This document shows positions 42,716 through 50,572 of a DNA stretch of 64,000 nt, piece after piece. The translations under genes and the position numbers were made by a program. The notes beneath the pieces were generated by a model. The model had not been told where the DNA came from and did no database searches. It worked only from the letters and a program-made list of their open reading frames with translations. The DNA comes from Nocardioides sp. YIM 152315 (GTDB taxonomy: Bacteria; Actinomycetota; Actinomycetes; Propionibacteriales; Nocardioidaceae): the NCBI RefSeq assembly GCF_029210375.1, contig NZ_JARGER010000006.1:1-64000 (forward strand). The letters are read 5' to 3'. How positions within the stretch are numbered: position 1 is the first letter of the stretch; each line of letters starts with the position of its first letter.

Positions 42716-43864
42716 TCAGTCGTAGACGACGACGCCGCGGATGTTCTTGCCGTCGCGCATGTCCTGGTAGCCCTGGTTGATCTCGTCGAGGGTGTAGGTC
42801 GAGGTCACCATCTCGTCGAGCTTGAGCCTGCCGTCCATGTAGAGGCTGAGCAGGCGCGGGATGTCGTAGCGGGGGTTGGCGTTGCCGAAGATGCAGCCGA
42901 CGAGCTCCTTGCGCATCATCGACATCTCGAAGAGGTTCAGCTGGACGTCGGTCGCCATCATGTTGGCGACGGCGGTCACGACGCCGCGGCCGGCCTTCTT
43001 GACCAGGCTCATCATCGGTGCGACCAGGTCGCCGGTGGCCAGGCCGACGGCGAGGATCGCCTTGTCCGCCATGGCGCCCTGGGTCAGCTCGCTGATGAGC
43101 GGCTGCGCCTCCTCCATCGACGCCGCCGTGTGCGTCGCGCCGAGCGTGAGCGCCTTCTCGCGCTTCCACGCCACCGGGTCGATCGCGACGACGTGCCGCG
43201 CGCCGGCCATCGCCGCCCCCTGCACGGCGCTCATGCCGATGCCTCCGACGCCCACGACGGCCACCGTCTCGCCCGACTGCACGTCGGCGGCGTACGTCGC
43301 CGAGCCCCAGCCGGTGGTCACCCCGCAGCCGACGAGCGCTGCCTTGTCGAGCGGCACGCTCTTGTCGATCTTCACCGCGCTGTCGACGTTGACGACCGTG
43401 TAGGGCGAGAAGGTGCCGAGGCCGACCATGATCCCGAGGTCGCGTCCGTCCTTGGCGTGGTGACGGTAGGAGAAGTCGGAGAGCTGCATGCCGCTGAGCA
43501 GGAAGGCGCCGAGGTCGCACAGGTGCTGCTGGCCCGTCGAGCACGACGGGCACTTGCCGCAGGACGGGATGAAGCTGAAGACGACGTGGTCCCCGACCTC
43601 GAAGCCGACGGTGTCGGGACCGACCTCCTGCACGACGCCCGCGCCCTCGTGGCCACCGATGACCGGGAACTGCTTGAGGCCGAACGCCTCCGCCAGTTCG
43701 GGGTCCAGCACCATGTCGCCGGTGACCATGTGCTCGTCGGAGTGGCACAGGCCCGAGGCGGCCAGCTTGACGAGCAGCTCGCCTCTCCTGGGCGGGTCGA
43801 GCTCGATGTCCTCCACACTCCAGTCGGTGTGCGGCTCCCACAAGATGGCGGCGCGGGTCTTCAT
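42716..43864 (-). CDS. NDMA-dependent (mycothiol-era) zinc alcohol dehydrogenase
   Basis: A 382-residue zinc-dependent alcohol dehydrogenase of the actinobacterial NDMA-dependent type with tightly bound NAD. It has the catalytic-zinc GLCHSDEHMVTGDM (about 38-51), GGHEGAGVV (about 69-77), structural-zinc cysteines in SFIPSCGKCPSCSTGQQHLC (about 96-115), VGCGVTTGWGSA (about 174-185) and GVGGIGMSAVQGA (about 200-212). A palindrome resembling the KstR operator lies just upstream, suggesting use in steroid or alcohol catabolism. Its 3' end is 10 bp from the convergent SIP gene. Confidence 0.85.
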   Translation of the reverse strand: MKTRAAILWEPHTDWSVEDIELDPPRRGELLVKLAASGLCHSDEHMVTGDMVLDPELAEAFGLKQFPVIGGHEGAGVVQEVGPDTVGFEVGDHVVFSFIPSCGKCPSCSTGQQHLCDLGAFLLSGMQLSDFSYRHHAKDGRDLGIMVGLGTFSPYTVVNVDSAVKIDKSVPLDKAALVGCGVTTGWGSATYAADVQSGETVAVVGVGGIGMSAVQGAAMAGARHVVAIDPVAWKREKALTLGATHTAASMEEAQPLISELTQGAMADKAILAVGLATGDLVAPMMSLVKKAGRGVVTAVANMMATDVQLNLFEMSMMRKELVGCIFGNANPRYDIPRLLSLYMDGRLKLDEMVTSTYTLDEINQGYQDMRDGKNIRGVVVYD

Positions 43865-43882
43865 GCTGGCTCCTCGGGAAAG

Positions 43883-43896
43883 TAGAACGCGTTCTT
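43883..43896. promoter_or_regulatory. KstR-like operator upstream of the alcohol dehydrogenase
   Basis: TAGAACGCGTTCTT contains the perfect 12-bp palindrome AGAACGCGTTCT with the AACnnGTT core, as at 3224-3237. It starts 19 bp upstream of the ATG at 43864. Either KstR or a related TetR regulator could bind. Confidence 0.65.
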
Positions 43897-43990
43897 GTTG
43901 CAGCAAGGTAGTCCCTCGTGTGGCGCGTGTCACGCGTTCCGAGTGCTGCCTCGCGGTCCACCTCCCGCGACACTCCGGCACGATGGCGCC

Positions 43991-44281
43991 ATGACGGCGT
44001 ACTGGGTCAGCACCTACGTGGAGATCACCGACGAGACCAAGCTGGCGGCGTACGCCGCGCTGGCCGGGCCGGCGCTCACCGGCGCCGGTGGCACGTTCCT
44101 GGCCCGCGGCCTGCCCGCGGGGGTCTACGAGGCCGGACAGCCGACCCGCACGGTGCTGATCGCGTTCGACTCGGTGGAGCAGGCCGTCGCCGCGCACGAG
44201 AGCCCGGCCTACCAGGAGGCGCTGGACGCCCTCGACGGCGGTGCGGTCCGCGACCTGCGCATCGTCCCGAGCGCCTCCTGA
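43991..44281 (+). CDS. DUF1330 family protein
   Basis: A 96-residue dimeric alpha-beta barrel-type protein. The pattern YWVSTYVEITDETKLAAYAALAGPAL at the start and LIAFDSVEQAVAAHESPAYQEAL (about 56-78) are typical of DUF1330. The biochemical role is unknown. It is divergent from the alcohol dehydrogenase gene. Confidence 0.82.
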   Translation: MTAYWVSTYVEITDETKLAAYAALAGPALTGAGGTFLARGLPAGVYEAGQPTRTVLIAFDSVEQAVAAHESPAYQEALDALDGGAVRDLRIVPSAS

Positions 44282-44309
44282 GCGACCCGCGGCACGAGGA
44301 CGACCTGCG

Positions 44310-44486
44310 TCAGGCGACGAAGGCGATCTTGCTCTCGACGGCCGCCAGGATCTCCGGCGTGATGTCGGTGATGCCGTGCGCGCTGGCCGCGTGACCGGCG
44401 ACGTCGGCCAGCATCGCTCCGCGGTCGCGGTTCTCGAAGCGGGCGGCGCAACCCGGCATGACGTCGCCACAAGCGAGCTTGAACAT
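44310..44486 (-). CDS. DUF1059 family small protein
   Basis: A 58-residue protein beginning MFKLACGDVMPGCAARF, the usual DUF1059 start with two conserved cysteines, and containing HAASAHGITDITPEIL (about 32-47). Its role is unknown. It lies downstream of the histidine kinase in the same direction, 50 bp away, and has an AAAGGGGAC-type ribosome site. Confidence 0.8.
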   Translation of the reverse strand: MFKLACGDVMPGCAARFENRDRGAMLADVAGHAASAHGITDITPEILAAVESKIAFVA

Positions 44487-44536
44487 GATGTGTCCCCTTT
44501 GGTTCGACGGACCGTGAGCGGATCTCCGGTCCGAGG

Positions 44537-45409
44537 TCAGGTGTGGTGCGGGATCCGGATCCAGAGCACCGCGCTGGTGTCGTCCTGGTCGGCGCCGAGC
44601 GTGCCGCCGTGCGCGACCACCAGGGCTCGGGCGAGGTAGAGCCCGATGGTCACGCCCGTGCGGTCGTCGTTGAGGTCGAAGGGCTCGAAGAGCGCCCGCA
44701 GCACCTCGATGTCGATGGGGTCGGCGTCCCGCATCACCCGCAGCTCGACCCACGGTGCGACCACGTCGACCTCGAGCCGCAGGGAGCGCGGCCGGGGCTC
44801 CGACAGGCCCGCCGACCACAGGTCGCGCAGGGCGCGGCGGAAGAGCTCGGGATCGACGACCACCTCGAGGTGGGGACCCTGCCCACCGACGTCATCGAGG
44901 CCGTTGATGCCGGCCACGAGCTCGCCGACGGTGACCCGCCGGGGTTCGGGCCGCAGCAGCCCGAGCGACGCCGCCGCGAGCAGCTCGACGTCGATCACCC
45001 GCTCGGCGAGTCGCTCCAGCGAGGCGTGCAGCCGCTCCGTCGTGCGCTCGGCCGCCGCGGGAGGGACGTCGCCCTCGCGGAGCATCGCGACCCACCCTTG
45101 CGCCGTGGTGAGCGGAGTCCGCAGCTCATGGGCGAAGGCGGCCAGGAAGCGGTCGCGCTGCTGCGCCGCGTCGGCGGTCGGGCGGTTGGTCACCTGGGCC
45201 GTGCCGGCTTCGACGAAGGCCGCCACCCATCGGTGCACGAGCGCCGGGTCGACCGCCCAGCGCGCCGCGACCCCGGGCACGCTCTGCCCTCCGAGCACGT
45301 CCAGCACCGCGCGCACGCGGGGGTCCTGCTCGGCCGCTTCTCCGTCGCCCTCGACCAGTCTCGGCCTCCAGGCCGGACCGTCGGAGGGCGCACTCTGCTC
45401 GACGACCAT
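44537..45409 (-). CDS. Histidine kinase-like protein with N-terminal HTH-like region
   Basis: A 290-residue soluble protein. Residues about 30-75 look like a transposase-type helix-turn-helix (VLDVLGGQSVPGVAARWAV then VHRWVAAFVEAG). An H-box FAHELRTPLTT with His94 follows. The ATPase part is degenerate: no clear N box, but GVTIGLYLARALVVAHGG (about 253-270) resembles the G2 box. No membrane segment and no response regulator gene adjoin. It may be a cytoplasmic sensor or a regulator derived from one. AGGGAGG precedes the ATG at 45409. Confidence 0.7.
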   Translation of the reverse strand: MVVEQSAPSDGPAWRPRLVEGDGEAAEQDPRVRAVLDVLGGQSVPGVAARWAVDPALVHRWVAAFVEAGTAQVTNRPTADAAQQRDRFLAAFAHELRTPLTTAQGWVAMLREGDVPPAAAERTTERLHASLERLAERVIDVELLAAASLGLLRPEPRRVTVGELVAGINGLDDVGGQGPHLEVVVDPELFRRALRDLWSAGLSEPRPRSLRLEVDVVAPWVELRVMRDADPIDIEVLRALFEPFDLNDDRTGVTIGLYLARALVVAHGGTLGADQDDTSAVLWIRIPHHT

Positions 45410-45520
45410 CGACCTCCCTATCGGCAGCGCGGGATCTCGACCTGAGCGAAGTCGGCCCGCGGCGTCGTGCTGACCGGCATCGAGCCGGTGGGTGTCGGCG
45501 CCTCCTGAGAGGCTGGCCGC

Positions 45521-46882
45521 ATGCCCGAGACGCACGACCTAGCCCACGACGAGACCAGCGCCGTCTACGCCGCGGAGGACCTGTACGCCGCCTGGCTCGA
45601 CCGCGCCCGGCGAGCGCCCGGGCAGGCGTTGCACGTGCGCGTCGGAGACGAGGTGCGGTCCTTCGAGCCCGAGCTCGAGCCCCTGTTCTCCGACCCCGGC
45701 GACGTGCAGGCGTACGTCGACCGGGTGCTCCACCACCTGGCCGCGACCGGTGCGTCGTACCTGGATCGGGGCGGCCACGACCTGACACGCGTCCCCCTCC
45801 ACGTGCGCCCGCGCCGCGGACGACGGCGCGCGGTCTACGAGGTCGACGACCTGCCGGACCGTGGGGTCATCGCGCTCCCCACGCGGGAGGTCGGCGGTCG
45901 GTGGTCGTTGCGGGCGGCCGTCGTCCTCCACGAGGTCGCCCACCACCTCACCGCGGGCGGCGGCCACGGTCCTGCCTTCCGCACCACCCACCTGCGTCTG
46001 CTCGAGGACCTCGGGCTGCCCGTGCAGGCCGAGCTCCTGCACACGGCCTACCGGTTGCAGTCCCTCGACACCGGCGTCGACGGCGACGACCGCACGCTCC
46101 TGCGCATCGGCCGCCTGCTCCGCCAGGCCGAGCGGACCGGCAACCTCGCCGAACGGGAGGCGTTCTTCGCGAAGGCGCAGGCCCTGGCCACCCGGCACCA
46201 GATCGCGCTGGCGGTCGCGCGCGCGAGCGCGGGCGACGAGGAGCGACGCGAGGAGCCCACCTACGAGACGGTCCGCACCGGCGAGCGGGGCAAGCGTTCC
46301 CTGGCGCGCTACGTGCGCCTCCTCCTGGAGGTCGCCCGGGTCAACGACCTCGAGGCCGCGATCTACTCCGACAACACACGGGTCACGCTCTACGGCTATC
46401 CCAGCGACATCGCCATCGCGAAGGCGCTCTACGCCGCCCTGGTGACGCAGATGGTCGCCGACGGCGACGACCATCTCCGTTCCGGGGCCCACAAGGCCGA
46501 CCGCCAGGAGGTCTGGGATCCGCACCGGCGACGCTGGGTGAGCCGGCCGGTCCACGGCGCGACGGCGCGGACCGCCTTCTACGAGGCCTGGACCGTGCAC
46601 GTGGCCGACCGCCTGGCGGCCGCACGAGCGCACGCACGCGAGCGGGCCGAGGACGCGGACGCCGGCCGGTCGGCGCCTGTCTCGACCGAGCTGGCGCTGC
46701 GCGCCAAGGAGATCGAGGTGGTCGACTACTTCGCCCGCATGAAGGACGAGCACGGCGTCCGCGGCACCTGGCGCGGCGCGCTGCACGCCGGCGCGGCAGC
46801 TCCCGGGTCCTGGGACGCGGGCACCGCCGCGGCCGCCCGCGCCCGTCTCGGCTCCGAGCGTCCACTCCCGTCCGGCCGGTGA
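45521..46882 (+). CDS. Putative metallohydrolase, TIGR04338/DUF2786 type
   Basis: A 453-residue protein. A zinc-protease-like motif HEVAHH (137-142) followed by H149 in GGGHGPAF suggests a metallohydrolase. A DUF2786-like helical region covers about 195-235 (EREAFFAKAQALATRHQIAL), and a second conserved region runs about 255-320 (RVTLYGYPSDIAIAKALYAALV). The combination fits TIGR04338 proteins of actinobacteria, whose function is unknown. The ATG at 45521 overlaps nothing on the plus strand; the divergent kinase starts 111 bp away. Confidence 0.75.
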   Translation: MPETHDLAHDETSAVYAAEDLYAAWLDRARRAPGQALHVRVGDEVRSFEPELEPLFSDPGDVQAYVDRVLHHLAATGASYLDRGGHDLTRVPLHVRPRRGRRRAVYEVDDLPDRGVIALPTREVGGRWSLRAAVVLHEVAHHLTAGGGHGPAFRTTHLRLLEDLGLPVQAELLHTAYRLQSLDTGVDGDDRTLLRIGRLLRQAERTGNLAEREAFFAKAQALATRHQIALAVARASAGDEERREEPTYETVRTGERGKRSLARYVRLLLEVARVNDLEAAIYSDNTRVTLYGYPSDIAIAKALYAALVTQMVADGDDHLRSGAHKADRQEVWDPHRRRWVSRPVHGATARTAFYEAWTVHVADRLAAARAHARERAEDADAGRSAPVSTELALRAKEIEVVDYFARMKDEHGVRGTWRGALHAGAAAPGSWDAGTAAAARARLGSERPLPSGR

Positions 46883-47316
46883 CCTCGTGATCGCCTGCGT
46901 GACCAACTTTCATGCGGAGCGAACCGTCCGCGGGAGCACGACCTCCGGTGCACGGGCAACCCAACCGGCAGCGGGGGTGCCCGCGGTCGCTGCGAGGACA
47001 GTCGGCAGCAAGCTCGCCGCCCCGAGGCGCACGACCGAGAACTTCCCCAGCACGCAGGCATCGAGGGGATGGAGACGATACGCCGGAAGAGAGGGACGCC
47101 CGCGGACTCCCGGCATTGAGTGCGCCCACCAGTCGGCCTGCACATCTCAGCTCTGTCGGTGCGCAACGACTCTCACGCCTCGGAGCCCATCGACCTGCCA
47201 CGCGATCCGCAGGCGTGTCCCCGGCGTCGCAGTAGCCCAGATAGACGCGGGTCGGCGCCAGGTCTTGCAGAACAAGCCTCTTGCTGCGTCCGTACAACAG
47301 GCGCACACTGGACCAC
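46883..47316. other. 434-bp gap without a convincing gene
   Basis: Several frames stay open but none has a family match, a good ribosome site or normal codon bias. GC content drops toward the right side, where the toxin-antitoxin pair begins. The last about 60 bp probably hold the promoter of that pair. Confidence 0.5.
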
Positions 47317-47586
47317 ATGGCAAAGGATGAGCGACTGATGGTGCGAGTGACGCGGGAGCAACTCGATCTCTTCAAGGACGCCGCCGACCTGCAGGGTCAG
47401 ACGGTCTCGGACTTCGCCGTCACTACGCTGATCGCCAAGGCTCACGACGTCATGGCTGAGCAGCGAGTCTTTCGAGTGAGCGGCGAACGCTGGGAGGAGC
47501 TTCTTGCGCGGCTCGACGAGCGACCCACGGTTCGACCCAACTTGGCGGACGCATTGCGGATGCACTCGAAGCGGGTCTCGCAGTGA
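47317..47586 (+). CDS. DUF1778-type antitoxin
   Basis: An 89-residue protein with the ribbon-helix-helix-like N-terminus MVRVTREQLDLFKDAADLQGQ and VSDFAVTTLIAKAH (about 31-44), typical of DUF1778 (TacA-like) antitoxins, which bind DNA as dimers and neutralise a GNAT toxin through their C-terminal tail. The ATG at 47317 is preferred over an upstream TTG. The stop overlaps the toxin start (GTGA). Codon use is visibly less GC-rich than in the neighbours, consistent with transfer. Confidence 0.88.
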   Translation: MAKDERLMVRVTREQLDLFKDAADLQGQTVSDFAVTTLIAKAHDVMAEQRVFRVSGERWEELLARLDERPTVRPNLADALRMHSKRVSQ

Positions 47587-48098
47587 GCGACTTCCAGATT
47601 GTCCCTCTTGACAATACGCATGCGCTCAACGAGTTCAGCTCAGGCGAGCAGTCACTGGACGACTGGCTTCGCAAGCATGCACTGGCGAACCAGATCATTC
47701 ATTCCTCGCGAACGTTCGTCCTCGTGGAGCCTGATTCACCGCGCGTCTGGGGCTACTACTCGTTAACCGTGGCCTCGATCCAACGGGAGGACGCCACGAA
47801 GACTGCGCGATCTGGAATGCCGCAGGCGTATGACATCCCGGCGGTCTTGCTTGCACGCTTGGCGCGGGACGAGAAGCGGCGGGCCGAGGGGCTGGGACCG
47901 CTGCTGCTCGCTGATGCAGTCCTCAGAACGATCAGGATGTCGCAGGACGCCGGCGTCAGGGTCCTGGCCGTCCACGCCGTCAACGACAAGGCAAGGTCGT
48001 GGTACATCGAGCACGACTTTCTGCCGTCTCCCATTCATGATCGATTGTTGATGCTCAGCGTTCCCGACCTCCTCGCGACCTGGGATTCAGTTCGCTGA
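47583..48098 (+). CDS. GNAT-family toxin (TacT-like)
   Basis: A 171-residue GNAT acetyltransferase paired with a DUF1778 antitoxin. Such toxins acetylate the amino group of aminoacyl-tRNAs and stop translation. Motifs are SGEQSLDDWLRKHAL (about 20-34), VWGYYSLTVASIQ (about 55-67), the acetyl-CoA loop RRAEGLGPLLLADAV (about 100-114), and HAVNDKARSWYIEHDF (about 127-142) with the conserved Tyr. Lower GC than the surroundings. Confidence 0.88.
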   Translation: MSDFQIVPLDNTHALNEFSSGEQSLDDWLRKHALANQIIHSSRTFVLVEPDSPRVWGYYSLTVASIQREDATKTARSGMPQAYDIPAVLLARLARDEKRRAEGLGPLLLADAVLRTIRMSQDAGVRVLAVHAVNDKARSWYIEHDFLPSPIHDRLLMLSVPDLLATWDSVR

Positions 48099-48453
48099 GA
48101 CGAGTGTGCCGTTCACCGCGGGCACTCGGCAGTGACGCCCCATACCGCCGCCATAGCCGTTGCCAGTGCGACCGATCGCATAGGGCTATGTCGGACTCTG
48201 CGTCAGGGCCGTCCTGCGTGCGGTGCCGGCGCGCTAGCGAAGCACCTGCCCGGTGCGCTCGCCGCCGCCGTGCTGCCTGTCCAACTTCTTCCAGTTCGTC
48301 GCCACGATGTGCAATGGCCGGACCACGTCGGTGCGCCCGTGCTGGTCGACGGTGACGACCTCCTCAGCCAGCCAATCGCATAGCCAGAGCCGAACGTCGT
48401 GGCACCGGGAGTGGTTCTCACGCGGATGGCCGCGACGCGCTGCTCGGGTGGTC
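48099..48453. other. 355-bp gap, possibly holding a decayed minus-strand gene end
   Basis: No complete gene is seen. On the minus strand, 48234-48428 reads RLWLCDWLAEEVVTVDQHG, then LHIVATNWKKLDR, to a TAG at 48234, with protein-like composition but no start codon and no known family. It may be the 3' remnant of a lost gene. Confidence 0.3.
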
Positions 48454-49113
48454 TCACCCCGGTGGCGAACCGTCGAGCAGCGCGTCCAGGGTGAACGACG
48501 ACGCGGCGCGCTCGAAGGCCGCGCCCTGGCGGAGCATGGAGTGGTTGCCGCCCTCGACCTCGAGGAGCTCGACATCGGTGGTGGCTGCGAGTGCGGCGAG
48601 GACCACGCGGACCTTGCCGATGTCCGCCACCGCATCGTCGGTGCCGTGCACGACCAGCACACGTCGACCGCCCAGATCGGAGCGGTCGTCGGGGTAGACC
48701 CACGGGTTCAACGCGACGACACTGCGGACCCCGCTCTCGCCGCCGGCCAGCAGACCCGCACGACCTCCGAGCGAGTGGCCGACGAGACCGATGGGAAGGT
48801 TGCCGTACCTGGCCCGCACCTGTGCCAGCGCCCACCTCACGTCCTCGATCGGCGTGCGCGCGGTGTTCCAGCCGCGGTGGCTGTTGAGCAGCCGCAGCAC
48901 CGCTACCCGACCTCGCCCGTCCCGAGCGATCCGGCGGGCCAGGGGGACCATCCGCAGCACGGACAGCTGCGCCGGACTCACCCGCGTGCGGCCGGGGCGA
49001 GACGACCCACCGTGCAGGATCAGGACCACCGCCTCGGGACGGCGTGGCGCGTAGGTCGTCACCAGGTGAGCCTCGGACACGGACCTACTGTGACCGGGGG
49101 GTGGTGAGGTCAT
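48454..49113 (-). CDS. Alpha/beta hydrolase
   Basis: A 219-residue hydrolase. VVLILHGGSSRPGRTRVS (about 28-45) forms the oxyanion strand and loop, GLVGHSLGGRAGLLAGG (about 103-119) holds the nucleophile serine, and the acid and histidine lie in HGTDDAVADI and EGGNHSML (about 182-189). It resembles small dienelactone-hydrolase-like or KANL3-like esterases; the substrate is unknown. The ATG at 49113 is used, but GTG at 49080 is an alternative. Confidence 0.8.
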   Translation of the reverse strand: MTSPPPGHSRSVSEAHLVTTYAPRRPEAVVLILHGGSSRPGRTRVSPAQLSVLRMVPLARRIARDGRGRVAVLRLLNSHRGWNTARTPIEDVRWALAQVRARYGNLPIGLVGHSLGGRAGLLAGGESGVRSVVALNPWVYPDDRSDLGGRRVLVVHGTDDAVADIGKVRVVLAALAATTDVELLEVEGGNHSMLRQGAAFERAASSFTLDALLDGSPPG

Positions 49114-49204
49114 TCGCTGGTATCCCCGTCCAGCAGCGATGATTCCGGCGTCGGCCGTCGGTCGATACGCCGCACCCACTCATCGACGTTTTCCGGGAGG
49201 CATC

Positions 49205-49876
49205 GTGAAGCTCCTGCTCACCTCCGGGGGTGTCACCAACACGACCATCCGCGAGGCGCTGGTCGACCTGCTGGGCAAGCCGGTCGCCGACTCCACCGCC
49301 CTCTGCATCCCCACGGCGCAGTACGGACACCCCTGGGTCGGCCCGGGGGTCAAGGCCTGGCAGTTCATCAGCGGCAACTCGGACAACCCGATGGTCGACC
49401 TGGGCTGGAAGTCCGTCGGCGTACTGGAGCTCACCGCGCTGCCCAGCATCGACGAAGAGCGCTGGGTGCCCCTGGTCAGGGAGACCGACGTCCTGCTGGC
49501 GGCGGGCGGCGACGTCCTGTACCTGTGCCACTGGATGCGGCAGTCCGGGCTGGCTGACCTGCTTCCCTCGCTGAGCAGGACGGTCTGGGTCGGCCTGAGC
49601 GCGGGGAGCATGGTGATGACTCCCGAGGTCGGGGACGACTTCATCCAGTGGCGGCCGCCGACCGGCGACGACAGCACGCTGGGCGTCGTTGACTTCTCGA
49701 TCTGTCCACACCTGGCTCAGGACGGCATGCCGGGCAACTCCATGGCCGAGGCGGAACAGTGGGCGGCCGGCATCTCGGGTCCCGCCTACGCGATGGACGA
49801 CCAGACGGCCATCAAGGTGATCGACGGCACCGTCGAGGTCGTCTCCGAGGGGCACTGGACGCTGCTCTCGTCCTAG
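49205..49876 (+). CDS. Peptidase S51 / class I glutamine amidotransferase-like protein (PepE type)
   Basis: A 223-residue protein of the peptidase E family. It has KLLLTSGGVTN at the start, LLAAGGDVLYLCHWMR (about 99-114) and the nucleophile serine in WVGLSAGSMVMTPEV (about 129-143). Family enzymes release N-terminal Asp from dipeptides, but relatives such as cyanophycinase show substrate may differ. The GTG start has GGGAGG five bases upstream. It is divergent from the alpha/beta hydrolase. Confidence 0.82.
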   Translation: MKLLLTSGGVTNTTIREALVDLLGKPVADSTALCIPTAQYGHPWVGPGVKAWQFISGNSDNPMVDLGWKSVGVLELTALPSIDEERWVPLVRETDVLLAAGGDVLYLCHWMRQSGLADLLPSLSRTVWVGLSAGSMVMTPEVGDDFIQWRPPTGDDSTLGVVDFSICPHLAQDGMPGNSMAEAEQWAAGISGPAYAMDDQTAIKVIDGTVEVVSEGHWTLLSS

Positions 49877-49902
49877 CCGCCGTCCGCGTGGCGCGGACGG
49901 CG

Positions 49903-50427
49903 TCACCGGATCTCCGGGCTCGTGAAGGCCCAGTCGAAGCCGTCCTCGCCCTGGCAGTCCATGGTGGGATCACGCTGGAGCCCGGCCTTCAGCGCCACGT
50001 GCCGGCTCGGCCGGTTGCCGGGGCGCACGCGCGCCACGATCGTCTCCCCCGGCAACTGGTCTACGACCCTCGCCACCACGGCCGCGGCGGCCTCGGTGGC
50101 GAAGCCCCGACCCCACATCTCCGGCACGAAGCGATAGACCAGGTTCAACACGGGGCGTCCGTGGATCAGCATCCGCTTCACACCGGCGTAGCCGATGATG
50201 CGGTCCGATCCGGAGTCGCGGACGCACCAGTAGCCGAAGCCGTGCTCGTCCCAGTGGCGGACCCACCGATCCACCAGCTCAGCGGCGTCGCCGAGATCCT
50301 CGAGCCGATCGGACGGGTTGTGCTCGACGGTGCGCGCGTCCCCGAGGATCGCGAACACTCCCGCCGAATCGCTCGCCACCGGCCTGGTCAATCGCAGCCG
50401 CTCGGTCCTCAGCTCCTGCGCACCCAC
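49903..50427 (-). CDS. GNAT acetyltransferase (RimJ/RimL type)
   Basis: A 174-residue acetyltransferase with LRTERLRLTRPVASDSAGVFAIL at the start, YWCVRDSGSDRIIGYAGVKR (about 72-91) and the acetyl-CoA site FVPEMWGRGFATEAAAAVV (about 104-122). The substrate is unknown. The GTG at 50427 gives the normal family N-terminus; GTG at 50457 is an alternative. Convergent with the PepE-type gene. Confidence 0.8.
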   Translation of the reverse strand: MGAQELRTERLRLTRPVASDSAGVFAILGDARTVEHNPSDRLEDLGDAAELVDRWVRHWDEHGFGYWCVRDSGSDRIIGYAGVKRMLIHGRPVLNLVYRFVPEMWGRGFATEAAAAVVARVVDQLPGETIVARVRPGNRPSRHVALKAGLQRDPTMDCQGEDGFDWAFTSPEIR

Positions 50428-50516
50428 AGCTGGATGCTCCCACGACGCGGCCACGGACACCCCGAGCACTGAGCGCCTCCGCGCAGACGCTGCGTCCTGC
50501 AGCCAGGATCCAGGCT

Positions 50517-50536
50517 CGGTGATCCGCGGATCACCG
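50517..50536. repeat. Perfect 20-bp palindrome near the IS481 remnant
   Basis: CGGTGATCCG followed at once by its reverse complement CGGATCACCG. It lies about 90 bp upstream of the leftward GNAT gene start and about 36 bp from the left end of the IS remnant. It could be an operator or an extended hairpin. Confidence 0.6.
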
Positions 50537-50572
50537 GGCCTTGTGGCCTGCCGCGTTCGGTCGGGCTGACAG

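Noticed and set aside
46676..46695. GGCGCCTGTCTCGACC inside the TIGR04338 gene as another copy of the 42-bp repeat
   Set aside because: Only about 14 bases match and there is no second arm; probably chance in GC-rich sequence.
46887..47330. Possible 147-residue gene before the antitoxin
   Set aside because: No ribosome site, atypical composition, and it runs into the antitoxin start in another frame.
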